From Allium sativum (taxonomy: Eukaryota > Streptophyta > Magnoliopsida > Asparagales > Amaryllidaceae): a stretch of 64,000 nucleotides of DNA. A model generated the notes under the pieces. That model made no database searches. It was not told the origin of the DNA and saw nothing but the letters and a program-made list of their open reading frames with translations. A program made the position numbers and the translations under genes. Below, in pieces: positions 1-12,681 of the stretch (positions within the stretch are counted from its first letter, which is position 1; each line of letters opens with the position of its first letter). Where the stretch lies: assembly GCA_030737875.1 (NCBI GenBank), contig CM060918.1, forward strand, positions 882,984,403 through 883,048,402, written 5' to 3'.

Positions 1-870
1 CTTCATACTTATAAGTTATAATGGGACATTTTGTGAGAATTTGAATGATATTTTCTAGGGAGAAGTAAAGGAGAGAATGGTAGTGTTATGAAGAGTAGAG
101 GACAAATGGAGTGCTATTATAGAAAGAAGTTACCATTGGCGTCCGACTGCAGCGATGCAACCTGGCATGAACTCTGTATGTTAACATTAGGAAAAGGTCT
201 TCTCCTAAAAGCATGCGATTACCCAACTACCACATTGGGTACGAGCTCTGCTTCGGGATTGGATGCCCGCATCTGATATAGTGAAGGGTCTAGGCTAAAA
301 TATCTGCAAACAATCCCTTACCAACTTATATTCTCCTTCCATCTATACGATACAAATTTATGTTGTACCCAACATGGGTTGCCTTGGTTTATCATAACAT
401 TAATGTCCCGAAACATTGTGCCCACCAACAATATTTCCATTATCAACAATGCGTTTATCGTATCATTCTTGATTCCATCCAACTTTTCTACACTTTCTGC
501 CTTGGCTGATTACAAACTTGAAAGTAGAGAGGAAATTCTTCTCTGCACAGTACATGATTATACTCCAATAAACTCAAATTTGTGTTTATCAAATGCTTGT
601 TTTACCATTTTTGAATAAATTGAATGCATATTAGTTTCTTTATCAAATGGATATGTTAGCCGCGTACATCAACTCGAACTGTGAACATAGTTCAACTTGC
701 TTAAATAATCTTGCATCTAATTTTGGTATGCATATCTAGGTAAACGTATGACTAGGTAAAGTAGAATGTCTCACATTTTTTGTTAACTTTTTGCTAATAT
801 AAGCTTAACTGGTATTTTATTGCTATTGAAATGGTATTGTTAATATAGAAACTCTTTGTGGTTTACGCAG
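1..870 (+). other. Intron of the sucrose transporter gene (3' part)
   Basis: The stretch ends in an acceptor (TTTACGCAG at 862-870) directly before the first recognised exon. No further transporter exon can be read in any frame. Short open frames at 88-276 and 379-618 resemble nothing I know and are treated as chance. The missing upstream exon should end within transmembrane helix 6. Confidence 0.7.
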
Positions 871-3569
871 ATTTTTCTCATGTTCTGTATGTCCGTGACT
901 CTATATTTTGCAAAAGAAGTTCCACTAGGAACAAATGAATCCCAAAGACACTCTGATTCTGCTCCTTTATTGAAAGGCAAACAACAACATAACACAACAC
1001 CAGAAAAGCTAGAGTTTAGTCAACAGGCCGAAACATCTGGCAAAGCCAATTCTAACGGTCCTTCAAATTTCGTTACCACTGATGATTTCAACAATAGGCC
1101 ATCAGCTGTCCTTGTTAATCTCTTAACCAGCTTGAGGCATTTGCCACCTGGCATGCATTCTGTGCTTCTCGTAATGGCTCTTACTTGGGTATGAATTATT
1201 CAGTCTTATTCCCTTGATACTTATGATTTCCTATGGCTTTATTACTCATTTAGTTGTTTATGATATTATCCTAAAATGTTCTTGTAGACATCATGGTTTC
1301 CATTCTTCCTATTTGATACTGACTGGATGGGGCGTGAAGTCTATCATGGCGATCCAAAAGGGAATCCTTCTCAGAGTAAAGCTTATGAAAGTGGTGTTAG
1401 AGAAGGTGCATTTGGTTTGCTATTGAATTCAGTAAGAAAATAAAGACAGTCAAATGTGCTTTAAGCTTTGACTTATATTTTCTGACTAAATAAACACCTA
1501 TTTATATGTAACCTAAACGAGAGTCTGTACTTATTTCAGGTTGTTCTCGGTATCAGCTCTCTTCTCATTGCTCCTATGGTCAGGAGAATGGGCTCAAAAT
1601 TAGTATGGGCACTTAGCAATTTCATAGTATTTATTTGCATGTTAGCGATAACAATCATAAGTTTCGTGTCTCTGAGTGATTATTCCAAAGGAATTCAGAA
1701 TGTAATTGGTGCCAACAAAGATATCAAGACTGTAGCTCTGATCCTTTTCTCGCTTCTTGGATTTCCGCTAGCAGTATGCATCTGAATTTCTTAATTATTT
1801 TTCTTTCTAGTCAATTAATTTACTGCTTCCACATTGACATGATGCAGGTTACATATAGTGTTCCTTTTTCGGTTACTGCTGAGTTGACTGCTGGTACAGG
1901 AGGCGGACAAGGTCTGTAACTATGCAATTTCACCTTGTTTTTTTAAGAAATAACTGTATTTTAGTAATGTTTTTTACATGCTTAATACAGGGTTAGCTAC
2001 TGGAGTACTAAATCTGGCAATTGTCGTACCTCAGGTTTGTTACAACCCAAGTACTTCAAGTACTTGCTTTCCATCATTTATTTTGAACTTAAATGCAGCA
2101 CTACTATCCACAGCTTTTGCCTCTTTATATCATTATTATGGAATTTACCTTGTATTTTTGTGAAATGATAAATCGTTTAAATAACTTAAAATATTTTCAT
2201 CTCAAACAAATTATGAGCTTATTAAATCAAAATAGAAATGTATGTTTTTTTTTTCTTTTTAAGAAAAAAAATTCTTTTCTAAATTAGCAAAAGAGGAATA
2301 ATGAAGTATTATAGGATTATGAGATATTTATTTTATGACCTGTAAAAAAGAAAAATATTAGTTCATGTACTGTAGCACTTTGACGTGTGATTAATATATG
2401 TATGAGAAATTTGTACATTCATGAAATCATGTATTGTTTCAAAACCGGGTTTTACTTTTCCATAAATATCTAATTGAAACTGGAGACTGGTAGCACACCC
2501 CAAAAAGTACGCAACTATAGGTTATCATAATTTTTAATTTGAAAATAAAAATGAACATAAATATAACTATGGAGTTAATTTCAGAAATAACTGGGCTTGT
2601 AGAAAATCCAAATGACCATTACAATATTCCATAGGAGCATCATAATTCTACATGAAAATCCATAAAATTAGCATATCAAACAAAACTATGAACAATGAAA
2701 AATTTAAAACGGACACATATGGATGTTGAAAATCTAAGTAACACCAAAGAAGCTGAAAAGTTAGAAAATTGTACTAATTTAATTAAAATATATTTTCTAT
2801 GGCTATGTTTTGCTACGCATATAAGATTCATTTGGTATAAGAAACTATGAGGTATTATGCCATCACATGTATTAGGTCGCGTTTTCTGGAGAAAATTTTG
2901 TGAAGTTTGCTTTATACAAAAGATTGTGCACCAAAGATAACAGAGTTGAGAATTTAAAGATATGTAGAGTTCATAGCAACACTTCTGGGCTATAATGTTT
3001 AATATCCCTGGCCACAAAGCGTGGCATGATAAACCAGAAATAACTCAATTCCTTTTGTACCAAAGACATGTTTGTCAAAATGTGATTAAACTACTAGTGG
3101 AAAATAGAGAGAAGGACAAAATTAACAAAAAAATTGGTGAAAAGTATGGAAAGTTTAGAATTTAGTGAGAAGACCAAATGATAGTATAAATGAGAAAATG
3201 TTAGTGGGCCCCCTTAATTCCACATTTAGTGTAAATGTGTCATTCTCCCTAATTTTGAAACTTCTTATACTTTTCATCAATTTTTTTTCAAAGTTTGTCC
3301 TTTAAAAGAAAATCCCCAAACTACTAGGTGTCAACTTTTGTCAACCCTAATCAAATTTATGTATTAGTCTATTTACTGCAATATGTTAATCAACACAGAT
3401 GATTGTGTCTCTTGGTGCTGGTCCCTGGGATGCTCTATTTGGAGGAGGAAACATCCCTGCATTCTTGCTTGCTTCAGTCTTTTCATTAGCTGGTGCAATT
3501 ATTGCATTTTTGAAGCTACCCACACTTTCAAGTTCCTACGTCTCTACAGGCTTCCATGGATTTGGGTGA
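871..3569 (+). CDS. SUC3: Sucrose transporter, SUC3/SUT2 type (3' six exons; 5' part off window)
   Basis: Proton-coupled sucrose carrier of the plasma membrane (major facilitator, GPH family). Six exons join in frame: 871-1188, 1288-1431, 1540-1773, 1848-1911, 1991-2034, 3399-3569. All introns are GT-AG. They give 324 residues and a TGA at 3567. The first exon opens in a membrane helix ([18 protein letters not shown]), then a long hydrophilic central loop ([10 protein letters not shown] onward), then [20 protein letters not shown]. Next come [70 protein letters not shown] and [18 protein letters not shown]. The protein ends [17 protein letters not shown], the usual end for this clade. The extended central loop and the [11 protein letters not shown] context point to the SUT2/SUC3 clade rather than SUT1 or SUT4. 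No frameshift or stop is seen, so the gene is probably functional. The start codon and first half lie left of base 1. Confidence 0.93.
2035..3398 (+). other. Large last intron of the sucrose transporter gene
   Basis: This 1364-nt intron separates ...VVPQ from MIVSLG. It starts GTTTGT and ends ACACAG. The other complete introns are 74-108 nt, so this one is much longer. It is AT-rich. A - strand open frame at 2676-3017 inside it has no recognisable family. I see no clear transposon ends, although an old insertion would explain the length. Confidence 0.75.
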
Positions 3570-3864
3570 ACCTGTATGGTTATTAAATCCGTGATCTTTT
3601 AATTCCCTTATGACCTTCTTCATCCTTTTTTATATTACTTCACATTCATTCATATTCGTTTTCTTCTCCCACACCTTTGTTGCTAATTGGTATAAGTCAT
3701 ATTTTCCTTTCTTTTCTCCCCACATGTAAAGTTTTACGAGAGATTCTACAGGCCTTGAGTTAGCGTTTAGTTTGTTACATATGACAATGATACATATTTT
3801 GCTGCAAATATATGAAAGAAAACCACTATTCGTAATCTCAGATGTGTACGGAAAATGTACATTG

Positions 3865-3900
<36 letters not shown>

Positions 3901-4568
3901 GAATTCCATCATTATTGCCAACGTAATGGTCAGGCTAGGCCTTGAAGCACGTCTTTTCACCGCACCATTGGCTGTATATTCATGTTTCAGCGCTGATAAA
4001 TTGTTTTACATTGTTGTCGTTTTATCAAGTCAAATTGTACGTAAAATATGTATACATTCTTGAAGGAATATATCTCATTGTTCATATCTTATTGTAGGAT
4101 ATTTTACAATAAAATCATGAAATTGATGCCGATATATATAATAAAGTTTGCAAACTTAATTTTAAGGTAGAAATTGGCCAACATACAATTGGAAAGAAAT
4201 TGATCGTGAACAAAGCAGCTGAGAAACATATACGTTTGGCCCCTTTTTGGACAAGTTTTAGGAAAACGGTGCAAAGCTAGGAGGAAAAAAAGAAAACAAA
4301 AAAGAAAAGATCAAGTGAGGAATCACTATCATTTATGTTTATTGGATATGAAATACTAATTATGTCTGTTGGATATGAAATGCTGTCTAAAATCCATAAG
4401 TTTCAGTTTTTATTGTGTCCGTATAGATTTGATTGTAAAGATGCACTTCTTTTGGTTTAGTGATATTTTCTGGTCTCATTGCCTGATTTCGTTCAGGTGT
4501 ATAAATAATGATTCTTTTATATTGATTGAACTTGTTAACAGTCCGAAAAGACACTATAGTTACACATG
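3570..4568. other. 3' flank of the transporter gene, nothing coding
   Basis: AT-rich DNA after the stop codon. It contains a run of 34 T at 3866-3899 and a possible poly(A) signal AATAAA at 4108-4113. That signal is 540 nt from the stop, so its use is uncertain. No other gene is seen. Confidence 0.5.
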
Positions 4569-4571
4569 TAA

Positions 4572-4989
4572 GGGTGCGTTCGGAGAAAGATTTTGCCCCG
4601 TTTCCCCGCTGCACGATTTTGGTGCGTTTAGGTTAATTAATTAAGTTAACTAATAAATTTAGATTTTTAAAAATTAATAACTTATGCAAAAGAAATCCAT
4701 TTGAAATGCGATTTATTGTGTTGTGATTGTATCGAAATACTCTACGTAATGGGATTGGTTTGAACTGAATCAAACTAATTTATAATTTTTCGGTTATTTA
4801 TTTGTTTATGTAAATTATTGATACATATTATTTATTAAAAATAAATAATAAATTAATTAATCGTAAGTCAATTAAATTAAAAAACAAAATTAAAATGGTT
4901 CGTTTAAAATCTATAAACGCATTCTTCGCTAACTAAAATACCCCATTGAAATTCTCCGCTAAAACACGCTGCTTACCGCAAACGCACTA
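4572..4989. mobile_element. MITE-like element 1
   Basis: A 418-bp non-coding segment with imperfect inverted ends: GGGTGCGTTCGG on the left, and the complement of the right end reads TAGTGCGTTTGCGG. TAA flanks both sides (4569-4571 and 4990-4992). A 3-bp TAA duplication would fit the PIF/Harbinger (Tourist) group. The inverted ends are diverged, so the superfamily is tentative. Confidence 0.45.
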
Positions 4990-5004
4990 TAAGTAGAAGT
5001 GTAG

Positions 5005-5320
5005 GTGGTGTTTGGTTTACCATTTTAAGTTTTTGGTTTTCATCCATACAAAAATGTGCACAACGCATGTAAATCATGAAAAACAACAATTTTAGAAAAC
5101 AAAGTTAACACAAAATAAAAAACAACTTTTATTCATTTTTCATGTTTTGAGAAATGAGAGAAATATGGAGACCAAATCCTCATTTCATGATTGCTACATC
5201 CCCTCCGCGGTCCCCTCCATCTTGCTTTCATTCTACCATTCCTCCTTCTACATCTTTAAAGTTTTGTAATTAATTCTGAAAACTAAAAACCCAAAACACA
5301 TTTTTAACCAAACACACCCG
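5005..5320. mobile_element. MITE-like element 2
   Basis: A 316-bp non-coding segment. Its ends are inverted repeats over about 40 bp: left begins GTGGTGTTTGGTTTACC, and the complement of the right begins CGGGTGTGTTTGGTTAAA. TAG flanks both sides (5002-5004 and 5321-5323). Its end sequence differs from element 1, only 15 bp away. Tourist-like is likely but not proven. Confidence 0.55.
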
Positions 5321-5497
5321 TAGTCTTTAGAAAAAATAGTAATATTTAAATGACATAGATCATGTTTGTGATATTAGTACATGGCTAAGAGCACCACTCT
5401 TTCTCTCTTACAATACCATTTCTAAAGATTAACAACAGTTGCAACAATTTGAAATTTGATCATCTTAATTAAGCATATTTACATTATTTTAAATATT

Positions 5498-5500
<3 letters not shown>

Positions 5501-5567
<67 letters not shown>
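5501..5567. repeat. (AT)n microsatellite
   Basis: About 33 uninterrupted AT dinucleotides inside the 5' LTR. The matching place in the 3' LTR copy (about 10805-10820) has only a few AT units, so the run expanded after insertion. Confidence 0.95.
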
Positions 5568-5569
<2 letters not shown>

Positions 5570-6448
5570 GTTTCAAACGAATGATCTAGTCTGAAGTGTA
5601 AAAACTTTGGAAAATTATCCCGAAAAATGTTTTGTTAGATAAAATGTAGATAAAACGACCTAAACCGTTTTATTAATAAAACTATTTGTTAACCGTAAAT
5701 ATCACTGATAGTTTTGGATACATAAACTTATTTTTTTTTTCAATTAAACAAGATTGTAAAATAAAATCTTATATCTTAGTTGAAAACTATCTTAGTTGAA
5801 AACGAAATGTATAAGGCATTAGCAATAAGGGCATTTATTCAATAATTGATTTATGGATTTAGGTAAGGATTTAGCGATTTTTTAATTATTCAAAGAATTG
5901 TTTTAAATGATAACAATTCATTCTAAATTTGTTTTATAGTGATAACATATCATTTATAATAAGTTGTATCAAAAAAATACACTTAACTCGAAAATATAAG
6001 GAAAAACATTATTGTTTTATCGGTATAATTTCAAATTTTAAAAATAATCATTTAATATAATTTAGCATGGTTTTAATACTTAAATAACCATGTTTTAATT
6101 ATTTAAAGATAATAAGAAATTCATTTTCAATTTTTATTGAGATAAATAGTTTGGCTAAAAATTGAAAGTATGGTCGAAAAGTTGATTTCGAATAATCAAC
6201 AGTTTGACGAATGCAAATTGTAAAATGTCGTAGTAGATCGTGTGTGGCACGTATGTACATTACATGAACAAATATACCTCTTATATGAACAAAAGATTAA
6301 CAGAAGTAGAATTTGGAAAAAGTTAGTAGAGGTTTGCTTTTTAACTTTAAGTAAAAGAACGTGTCATCTTACATCTCTTTAGACAGCTCTACTTTTTACA
6401 CCACCATACCTCCTTACACAACTGTACCATTATACCGGTACTTGGAGA

Positions 6449-6450
<2 letters not shown>

Positions 6451-6508
<58 letters not shown>

Positions 6509-6509
6509 G
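6451..6509. repeat. Homopolymer junction T37-G22
   Basis: A run of 37 T (6451-6487) is followed directly by 22 G (6488-6509). Run lengths in an assembly of such a tract are unreliable. Confidence 0.9.
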
Positions 6510-6601
6510 TGGGTGGAGTTGGTCTTGGCCTTGTGCATGGAATGGTAAGAAGAGGGGATTTTCATAAATTTCCGCCTAATAAACCATTCTCCCTATTTTC
6601 C

Positions 6602-6611
6602 TATAAATACC
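6602..6611 (+). promoter_or_regulatory. LTR TATA box
   Basis: CTATAAATAC lies about 1.16 kb into the LTR, a normal place for the U3/R boundary of a 3.2-kb LTR. Transcription would start about 30 nt downstream and run rightward. Confidence 0.55.
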
Positions 6612-8603
6612 TCTTCGCTTTCTTCATAAATTCACACATTTATCATCTTCTTCTTGCTTCCTAAAGCTCTGAAGTACTCTCAATAATGGCTTCTTATCTA
6701 AAGAAATTTTTTGCAAGAAGAAATTAAATTGGAATAGCGAAGACAAATTTGCAAATCCTCTCAAAACCACTTCAACGATAGTCTCTCTTCTATCGTCATC
6801 ATCATCTTCACCATCTTCTACATTAAAGGCTGAGGCGTAGAGCAGCTCCCCATATGAAGCCAAGTCTGAACTAATTTTGGTTCTAGGCGATTCCGTAAGC
6901 TCTTATTCGATTGTAGCTATTGTCAATCTTACGAGCTTTTAAAACCAATGAAGGGAAAAAAAAACCTACTTTGAAATCTTAGTAAGTATCCATATGCCAT
7001 GATGATATATAATGATTTATATGCTTATTATGATGTTTTTGTTATCATGTTTGATTAATAATATGGAATGATTTATAAAGATATTCATATGCCATGAAGC
7101 CAAGTCATGTTAAATACACATCAATAAGCACAAATGAAAACACTTTGCTTACATAAATGAAATAGCGTAAATGGAATGATTAAACCTCTTACAATAGTTT
7201 AAAATCTTTTAAAAAATTATTAGCCTATACAAGTATTTAAACAATGTTTGAAAATAATATGAAATATGAGTAAGATTTGGTGTATCGCATAAAGACATTT
7301 CGTGATTACCTGCCATGATAAGTTAAAACTCTTTATATGATAATTTACAAGTCCAATTTCTTTAAAATAAGATTTTTTTTCAAACTCTTATAACTATACT
7401 TTTCCAACAAAACAAAAAGATCAAAATTTGATCAAGTAGATTTTAAAGTATGAGCAAATTAAGTTTTCAACATAATTGAGATTTTACAATTCGAAATCAT
7501 TGTAATGAAATCCTTTGAAATTGAGATTTTTAATTCTTTAAAATATGGACTAATCTTATAAATCTTTTATAATGTTTTAAAAGTGGCTTGAGTTATATAA
7601 TTGAATTTCCAAACGATAGAAAAGTCGCTTTTATCAAATTAGCTAATATAGCACTTTCCGCAATACTTTTCCCAATACTTTTCAATAATAATTAAAATAT
7701 GAGTTTGAGCTTAACAAATCTTCTTCAAACATCTTACAGATTTTTTTTTAAATGATAAGTTAAGTATTTTAAAGATTATTCAAAAGTTTTACAACTTGAT
7801 TAAAAGTTTTTTAAATAAATGATTTAAACAAAAGCTATTATAAAGTCTTTGCTCTAGTAAGCCAACGAATAGACCATATTTTTTATTTTCGAGGTCTAAA
7901 TATTGGGTGTTTAACCAATGAGATGTTCAGAAGTAGCCAACGCATTGGCTCAACTGACCCTTTATAGGGGTAAGGGGTGGATAAGATTGAAATATCGAAA
8001 ACGAATTAAGTATAAAAGGTCAAAGTTTTCAAATTTAAATTACTCGAGTTACTTAGAGAAAACCTTGTTATATCAAATTCTGAGCAGAGAATCTATACTA
8101 TCTGTAAGAATTTGAAAGGTGATTTCACGATTATTCGATTGATAATAAAGGTCGAATATGGAAACTAATATTGTGTAAAACCAGTACAATTTACTTAGAT
8201 CTACCTTAATTAATCGGACTTTCCACGGAAAGATAACATAAAGATAACATAATAAAAGAATGATATTGATGATTCCATGTATATACCCAAAAAAATATTT
8301 TAAAGATACACATTAAAAAAATGTTTTGTCAAAATGAACTAAGCAAGAAACACCCAAACTACTTAAACAATATTTTCTCAAAGATTGGTTTGAAGAGACA
8401 AGGATCAGGTCTGAATTTGGCCTGTGTGATGCATTGCAATATGATTGGGGTTGTCTCTTTGTTTTGGTGATGAGCTACTAACTCTTGCCCCTACATGTTC
8501 CTTTTAGGGTTGGCTGAGTCATGATGCTATCGTAAAATCATTTCCAAGGTACCAATGAAAGTCACGGTGCTTTTAGCCACTGCCTCAAAAGAGGGTCATT
8601 TCA

Positions 8604-10745
8604 TTTAGTATCAAAGCTTGGGTTGAGTAAACACCTAAGCCCGATCCAGGTAAAAGTCCCATTAGAGATAGGGTTAGCAATACCTTAAGATGAGTAACTC
8701 ATCAGAGATAGGGATAATAATACCCTAGATTGAGTTGACAGTAATATATATGAGTGCGTATTTCAAGATACAAACTACTTTCTTTAGAAATTTGATAAAG
8801 GAAGTAACTTTACCTTGGATTTATTTTCAATAAAAGAATATCTTGGTAAAACCGTAATATTAAACGATAATAGACAACTATGAAAGATAAACATCTTATG
8901 ATTTTAGTTTCCCAAGTTATAAGATGTTTATAATAACATTAAAAGGATTTATAAAATAATTTATTTAAGATAAAGAAATTGTAATAATATGTTCTATATA
9001 ATAAACAGATTAATTGGTAATTTATATCAGGAAGTTTGCGTTTAACATTAGTTAAAAGGAGCATATTATACTGTAAGGCGTTCGTTAAATAATGTGGAGT
9101 TAAAAAATTAATCTATTAAGAAGGAATTGTTATAAAAATCCTAAGAACAAAAGATAATCTTTTAAATTAAAATGATATTTGAATAAATATATTTTTAAAA
9201 AGGGAGCGATTATATACAAAAAAGTAGTTTTACAAAGATACTTGAACAAAAGATAAAAGCTTTATGAAATGCTTTGAAGGATAATTTTGTATCATCCAAA
9301 ATTTTATAAAATGTGAGTTTAAAATCAAATCTTAACAAGAGTTGTTTATCAAAATCAAAACAAAATACTTTTGTGTAATGATCGGGATAAATAAATAACT
9401 TCATAAGATTTACAAACTAAAAATGGTGTTTGCAAATATAATTTCTAAAGAATTCAAAAGTAAAATATATTTATGGTAAATACTTCAAATGGCTCGAAAG
9501 TGATAAAAATGGGTCGGAGATGTGTTTGGTTGGTAAACATTTCTCTTAAGTATTAACCTTCTTGGTAACAGAGATATATGGTACTATTTGGTAATACCTA
9601 GTTTCTTGAATCACTTTGGTGTTACTCGATCTATATGTATAACACCCGTATTTTTTTTTTAAATATTTTGTTAATACATTTTGAAAATGATTTTGGTTTA
9701 ATCACACAAAGAATAATTTGATATACCAAAGAAATACATAACATATTTTAGTTTATTTAAAATGAAACATTGTCTTTAGTTTTCAAGTTTCCTTTGGGAA
9801 GAAGTTTAACATAAGCATTTTTTTAGGAAAAATATTATAATAGGGTATCCAAGTGGTAATCGCATAACCTAGAATAAATGATTAAATTTTACATTTTTAC
9901 CTTGTTGAGTAGTATATGCTTATCATTATTAATATTTATTAAGTTATTTTATGGACATGTATTAAGGTTATAAGAATGTACTTCACCTTATAATAAGTAA
10001 TTTGGTAAATTTCAACCGTTTAATGAATCGAGATTTTTGATGATTTTGGATAGTTTAAAAACTGGGAAATAACTTAAAACTTAATGTTATGGCATTTGTA
10101 AAATATAAACTTAAGTCTAAACTTGATTTAAGAAGATAACAAGTTAAAACGAGATTTGAAATGTGTCACATACTTATTAAGAAAGTGAATTTGAAATTTT
10201 TATATACTTATAAGACATAATAAAGTATTATACAAGTGTGACTTTAAAATATAAGATGTGTATAAACATAAAGAAATGGCCCACTATTTTGTATATAAGA
10301 GAAAATGGAAAATTTTCATAGTGAAAACCAATAAGATTAACACGTAAGTTGTATGTATATCATTCTATTCACATGTTCGATCTTCCGAAATTCATGTTTG
10401 GAACTTTGAGATATTTACACCAATTCGAAAAAGGATTTATCATTCAATTTTTAATGGCAAATACTAATTATGTTTTATGATCAAATAATTGAGTTTTCTA
10501 TCATAGCTAGGAGCTATGCAAGGAAAACAAAGGTTTTTGACCGAAGAGTCTTATATGAGCTCGCACTAAAGGCTCAGAAGGTCTATACTAGCTTGGAGGA
10601 AAAATTGTAAATTCGAATTGAAGATTGAATCAAACATCGCATACAAATGATTTATACGCATCATATAGGTATAAGAAAAATAGCGTTTGAACCCTTTGGA
10701 ATGTATTTGCAATTTCGAGGACGAAATTCTTTTAAGAACAGAGAA
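8604..10745 (+). mobile_element. Interior of the non-autonomous element, no coding
   Basis: 2.1 kb between primer site and polypurine tract. I find no gag, protease, reverse transcriptase or integrase motif on either strand. The right end has the signature ATTTCGAGGACGAAATTC (10711-10728), then a polypurine tract AAGAACAGAGAA at 10734-10745. With so little interior the element could only have moved with enzymes from a relative. Confidence 0.6.
8606..8617 (+). promoter_or_regulatory. Degenerate tRNA-Met primer-binding site
   Basis: TAGTATCAAAGC differs at two bases from TGGTATCAGAGC, the complement of the initiator tRNA-Met 3' end. It sits two bases after the LTR end. Confidence 0.6.
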
Positions 10746-11005
10746 TGTAATAATCCAGAATTTGATTACCTTAATTAAGGATATTTAAATTATTTTAAGA
10801 ATTCAAGTATATATTATTTCAAACTAATAATCTAGTTTAAAGGGATGAATAACAATAACAAACTTATTTTGGTAAGTTATCCTAATAAGCATTTCCCTAG
10901 AAAAAATGTTGATAAATGACCAAAATCGTTTTACCAATGAAGCCGCTTTTTAACATGAGTATCAGGAATGATTTTGGATATATACACTTGTTAACGATAG
11001 AATTT
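10746..11005 (+). repeat. 3' LTR fragment of the same element
   Basis: Starts TGTAATAATCCAGAATTTGA directly after the polypurine tract. It follows the 5' LTR for about 250 bp, including the shared tract around TTTTGGATA. Similarity is lost at about 11005, so this LTR is cut short by other DNA. Confidence 0.55.
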
Positions 11006-12679
11006 GCTAACCCCCAAAGTTATTAAATGGAAATCATACAGAAAGGTTAGATGTCATCATCCCAATCCAATTTCATGGTCTAAAGAAAAATATGTCCATT
11101 GGCAAGGTCGATAGGGGTTCCTCTTGACGCATGCTTTTAAATAAAGTACTTGTATTCATTTTTAGTGTTTGACCCATATAACACTTAACTCAACATAAGG
11201 GTTCTTCCTCATAAAAGAATAGTAAAGGACTCCTTTTGGTAGGTTAGAAAAGTCCTTTCGACTTCCCCTTTAATATAAAATGATTCGAATTCATTTCTTT
11301 AGCTTTCGACAAAATCAAAAGCTATGATAAAAGAGGAATCTAAAGCATATAGAGTTACTTTCAATGTGATTTCGGGTTTCGACTTGATTAAAAGTACAAT
11401 TATCACTATTGAAAGCTTCACGAGTCATAACCCTGATGGAGGGTTTATTTTTTCGTGAGGCCATTCCCTTCGAACAAGTAAAATATTAGGATTGTTTGAA
11501 AAGTAAAAGGTCATCCATATTTCTCATGCTACAAAATCTATCAATGAACGGATGCTCATATCCAGGGGATTTAGTCTGTTTTGATAAGAACACTCCTCAA
11601 CTTTTGGGACCTGAAGTATGCTATTAACTCACTTTATTTTAAGTAGATTTTACAACATAACTTGAATATATATAAAATCAAGGAAAATTTGAAGCATGAA
11701 CCATGTGCAGTTGGCTATTAGGCCCCTTTTGATAGAGTCGTTACACTTTAAGCGATTGCCCAGAATCGACCATGGATGATCATATGAACCAAAAATCATT
11801 TGTATTTAGTTGAATAAAGCTTTGGAATAATAAGCTGGAAAAACAATCAGAATTTGATTAAGTACTTGATCAGTAGGACTCTGAATGAGGGATCGAAAAA
11901 ACTACTAAATAGGGACGGACTAGAAATTTGGCTAAGTACGGGATCGGTAAGACTCCGAAATAGGGAACAGTAAGACTCTAAAGTAGGACTAGACTAGAAA
12001 TATGACTAAATATGGGATCTACACATATGTGATATTCAAAACTTCAGAAGTTTATAGCTGAACAGGAAAATTCCATAACTTGAACATGAAATCAAGAATG
12101 ACGAACTGTTTGGAGGTGAAAGCTAACATAAAATAGGACCAACATAGGGATCACATCCCGAAGTGCAATCTTTAGGGATTGGTACCAATCCTTCATGAGG
12201 GATCAGACGTAATCCCTAAGGTGGGATGCGACCTTGGCCCCACTTTGTGGGTCGGCTCATACCTTCTTGGTGGGCCCCTTATGCAAATTCCTGCCAATTC
12301 AACCTTTCCTCATGCCTATAAATACACCTTCAGTGGCTTTAGAAAAGGGATCTTATTTTGGGGTCTTCTTCCATATTTTTCTTCCTTGGATCTTCGTCTT
12401 CTCTTCTTCACGTGCAAACTCTACCGAACCTTAGTGGAATCTCTAACCTCTTTTTTGTACATTCATACAAAAAATCACTGCATTTGTTATTAACATTACA
12501 AAAAAAGATTACTTGAAGTGGACATATGCCAACATTTGTTAAACCACTATAAAAACTTGGGTGTTCATTTAGTTTCCTGCACCTTGTGACTGTGATCTGT
12601 GACTACTTTGTGATTATTATTTGTGATTAGTGTATGTGTTAAGTGTTTGCACTTGATTAACCAAAATCCAGTGTCAACA
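11006..12679 (+). repeat. LTR of + Tat-like element (left end not defined)
   Basis: The right end is clear: ...GTGTCAACA at 12671-12679, followed by a primer-like site. A TATA box (CTATAAATAC, 12319-12328) and the downstream part match the solo LTR at 31604-32622, including the shared block ACCACTATAAAAACTT. This family starts TGTTGACAC. I did not find that start in 11-12 kb, so the left end is probably lost. Open frames at 12179-12493 lie in the LTR and are not genes. Confidence 0.5.
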
Positions 12680-12681
12680 TT

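Larger units (their letters stand above)
5440..8603 (+). repeat. 5' LTR of + oriented non-autonomous Ty3/gypsy element
   Basis: The first about 300 bp match the segment starting at 10746: TGCAACAATTTGAAATTTGA here, TGTAATAATCCAGAATTTGA there, with similarity continuing to about 5730. The LTR ends ...GGGTCATTTCA at 8603, directly before a primer-binding-like site. A TATA box lies at 6602-6611. The LTR carries an (AT)n run at 5501-5567 and a T37-G22 tract at 6451-6509. No coding sequence is present. The two LTR copies are strongly diverged, so the insertion is old. Confidence 0.65.

Noticed and set aside
88..276. Small + frame upstream of the first transporter exon
   Set aside because: It has no similarity to the transporter, lies in intron sequence and lacks supporting splice sites.
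12179..12493. 104-codon + frame near a TATA box
   Set aside because: It crosses the TATA box and U3/R of a Tat-like LTR and is not conserved in the related solo LTR at 31604.
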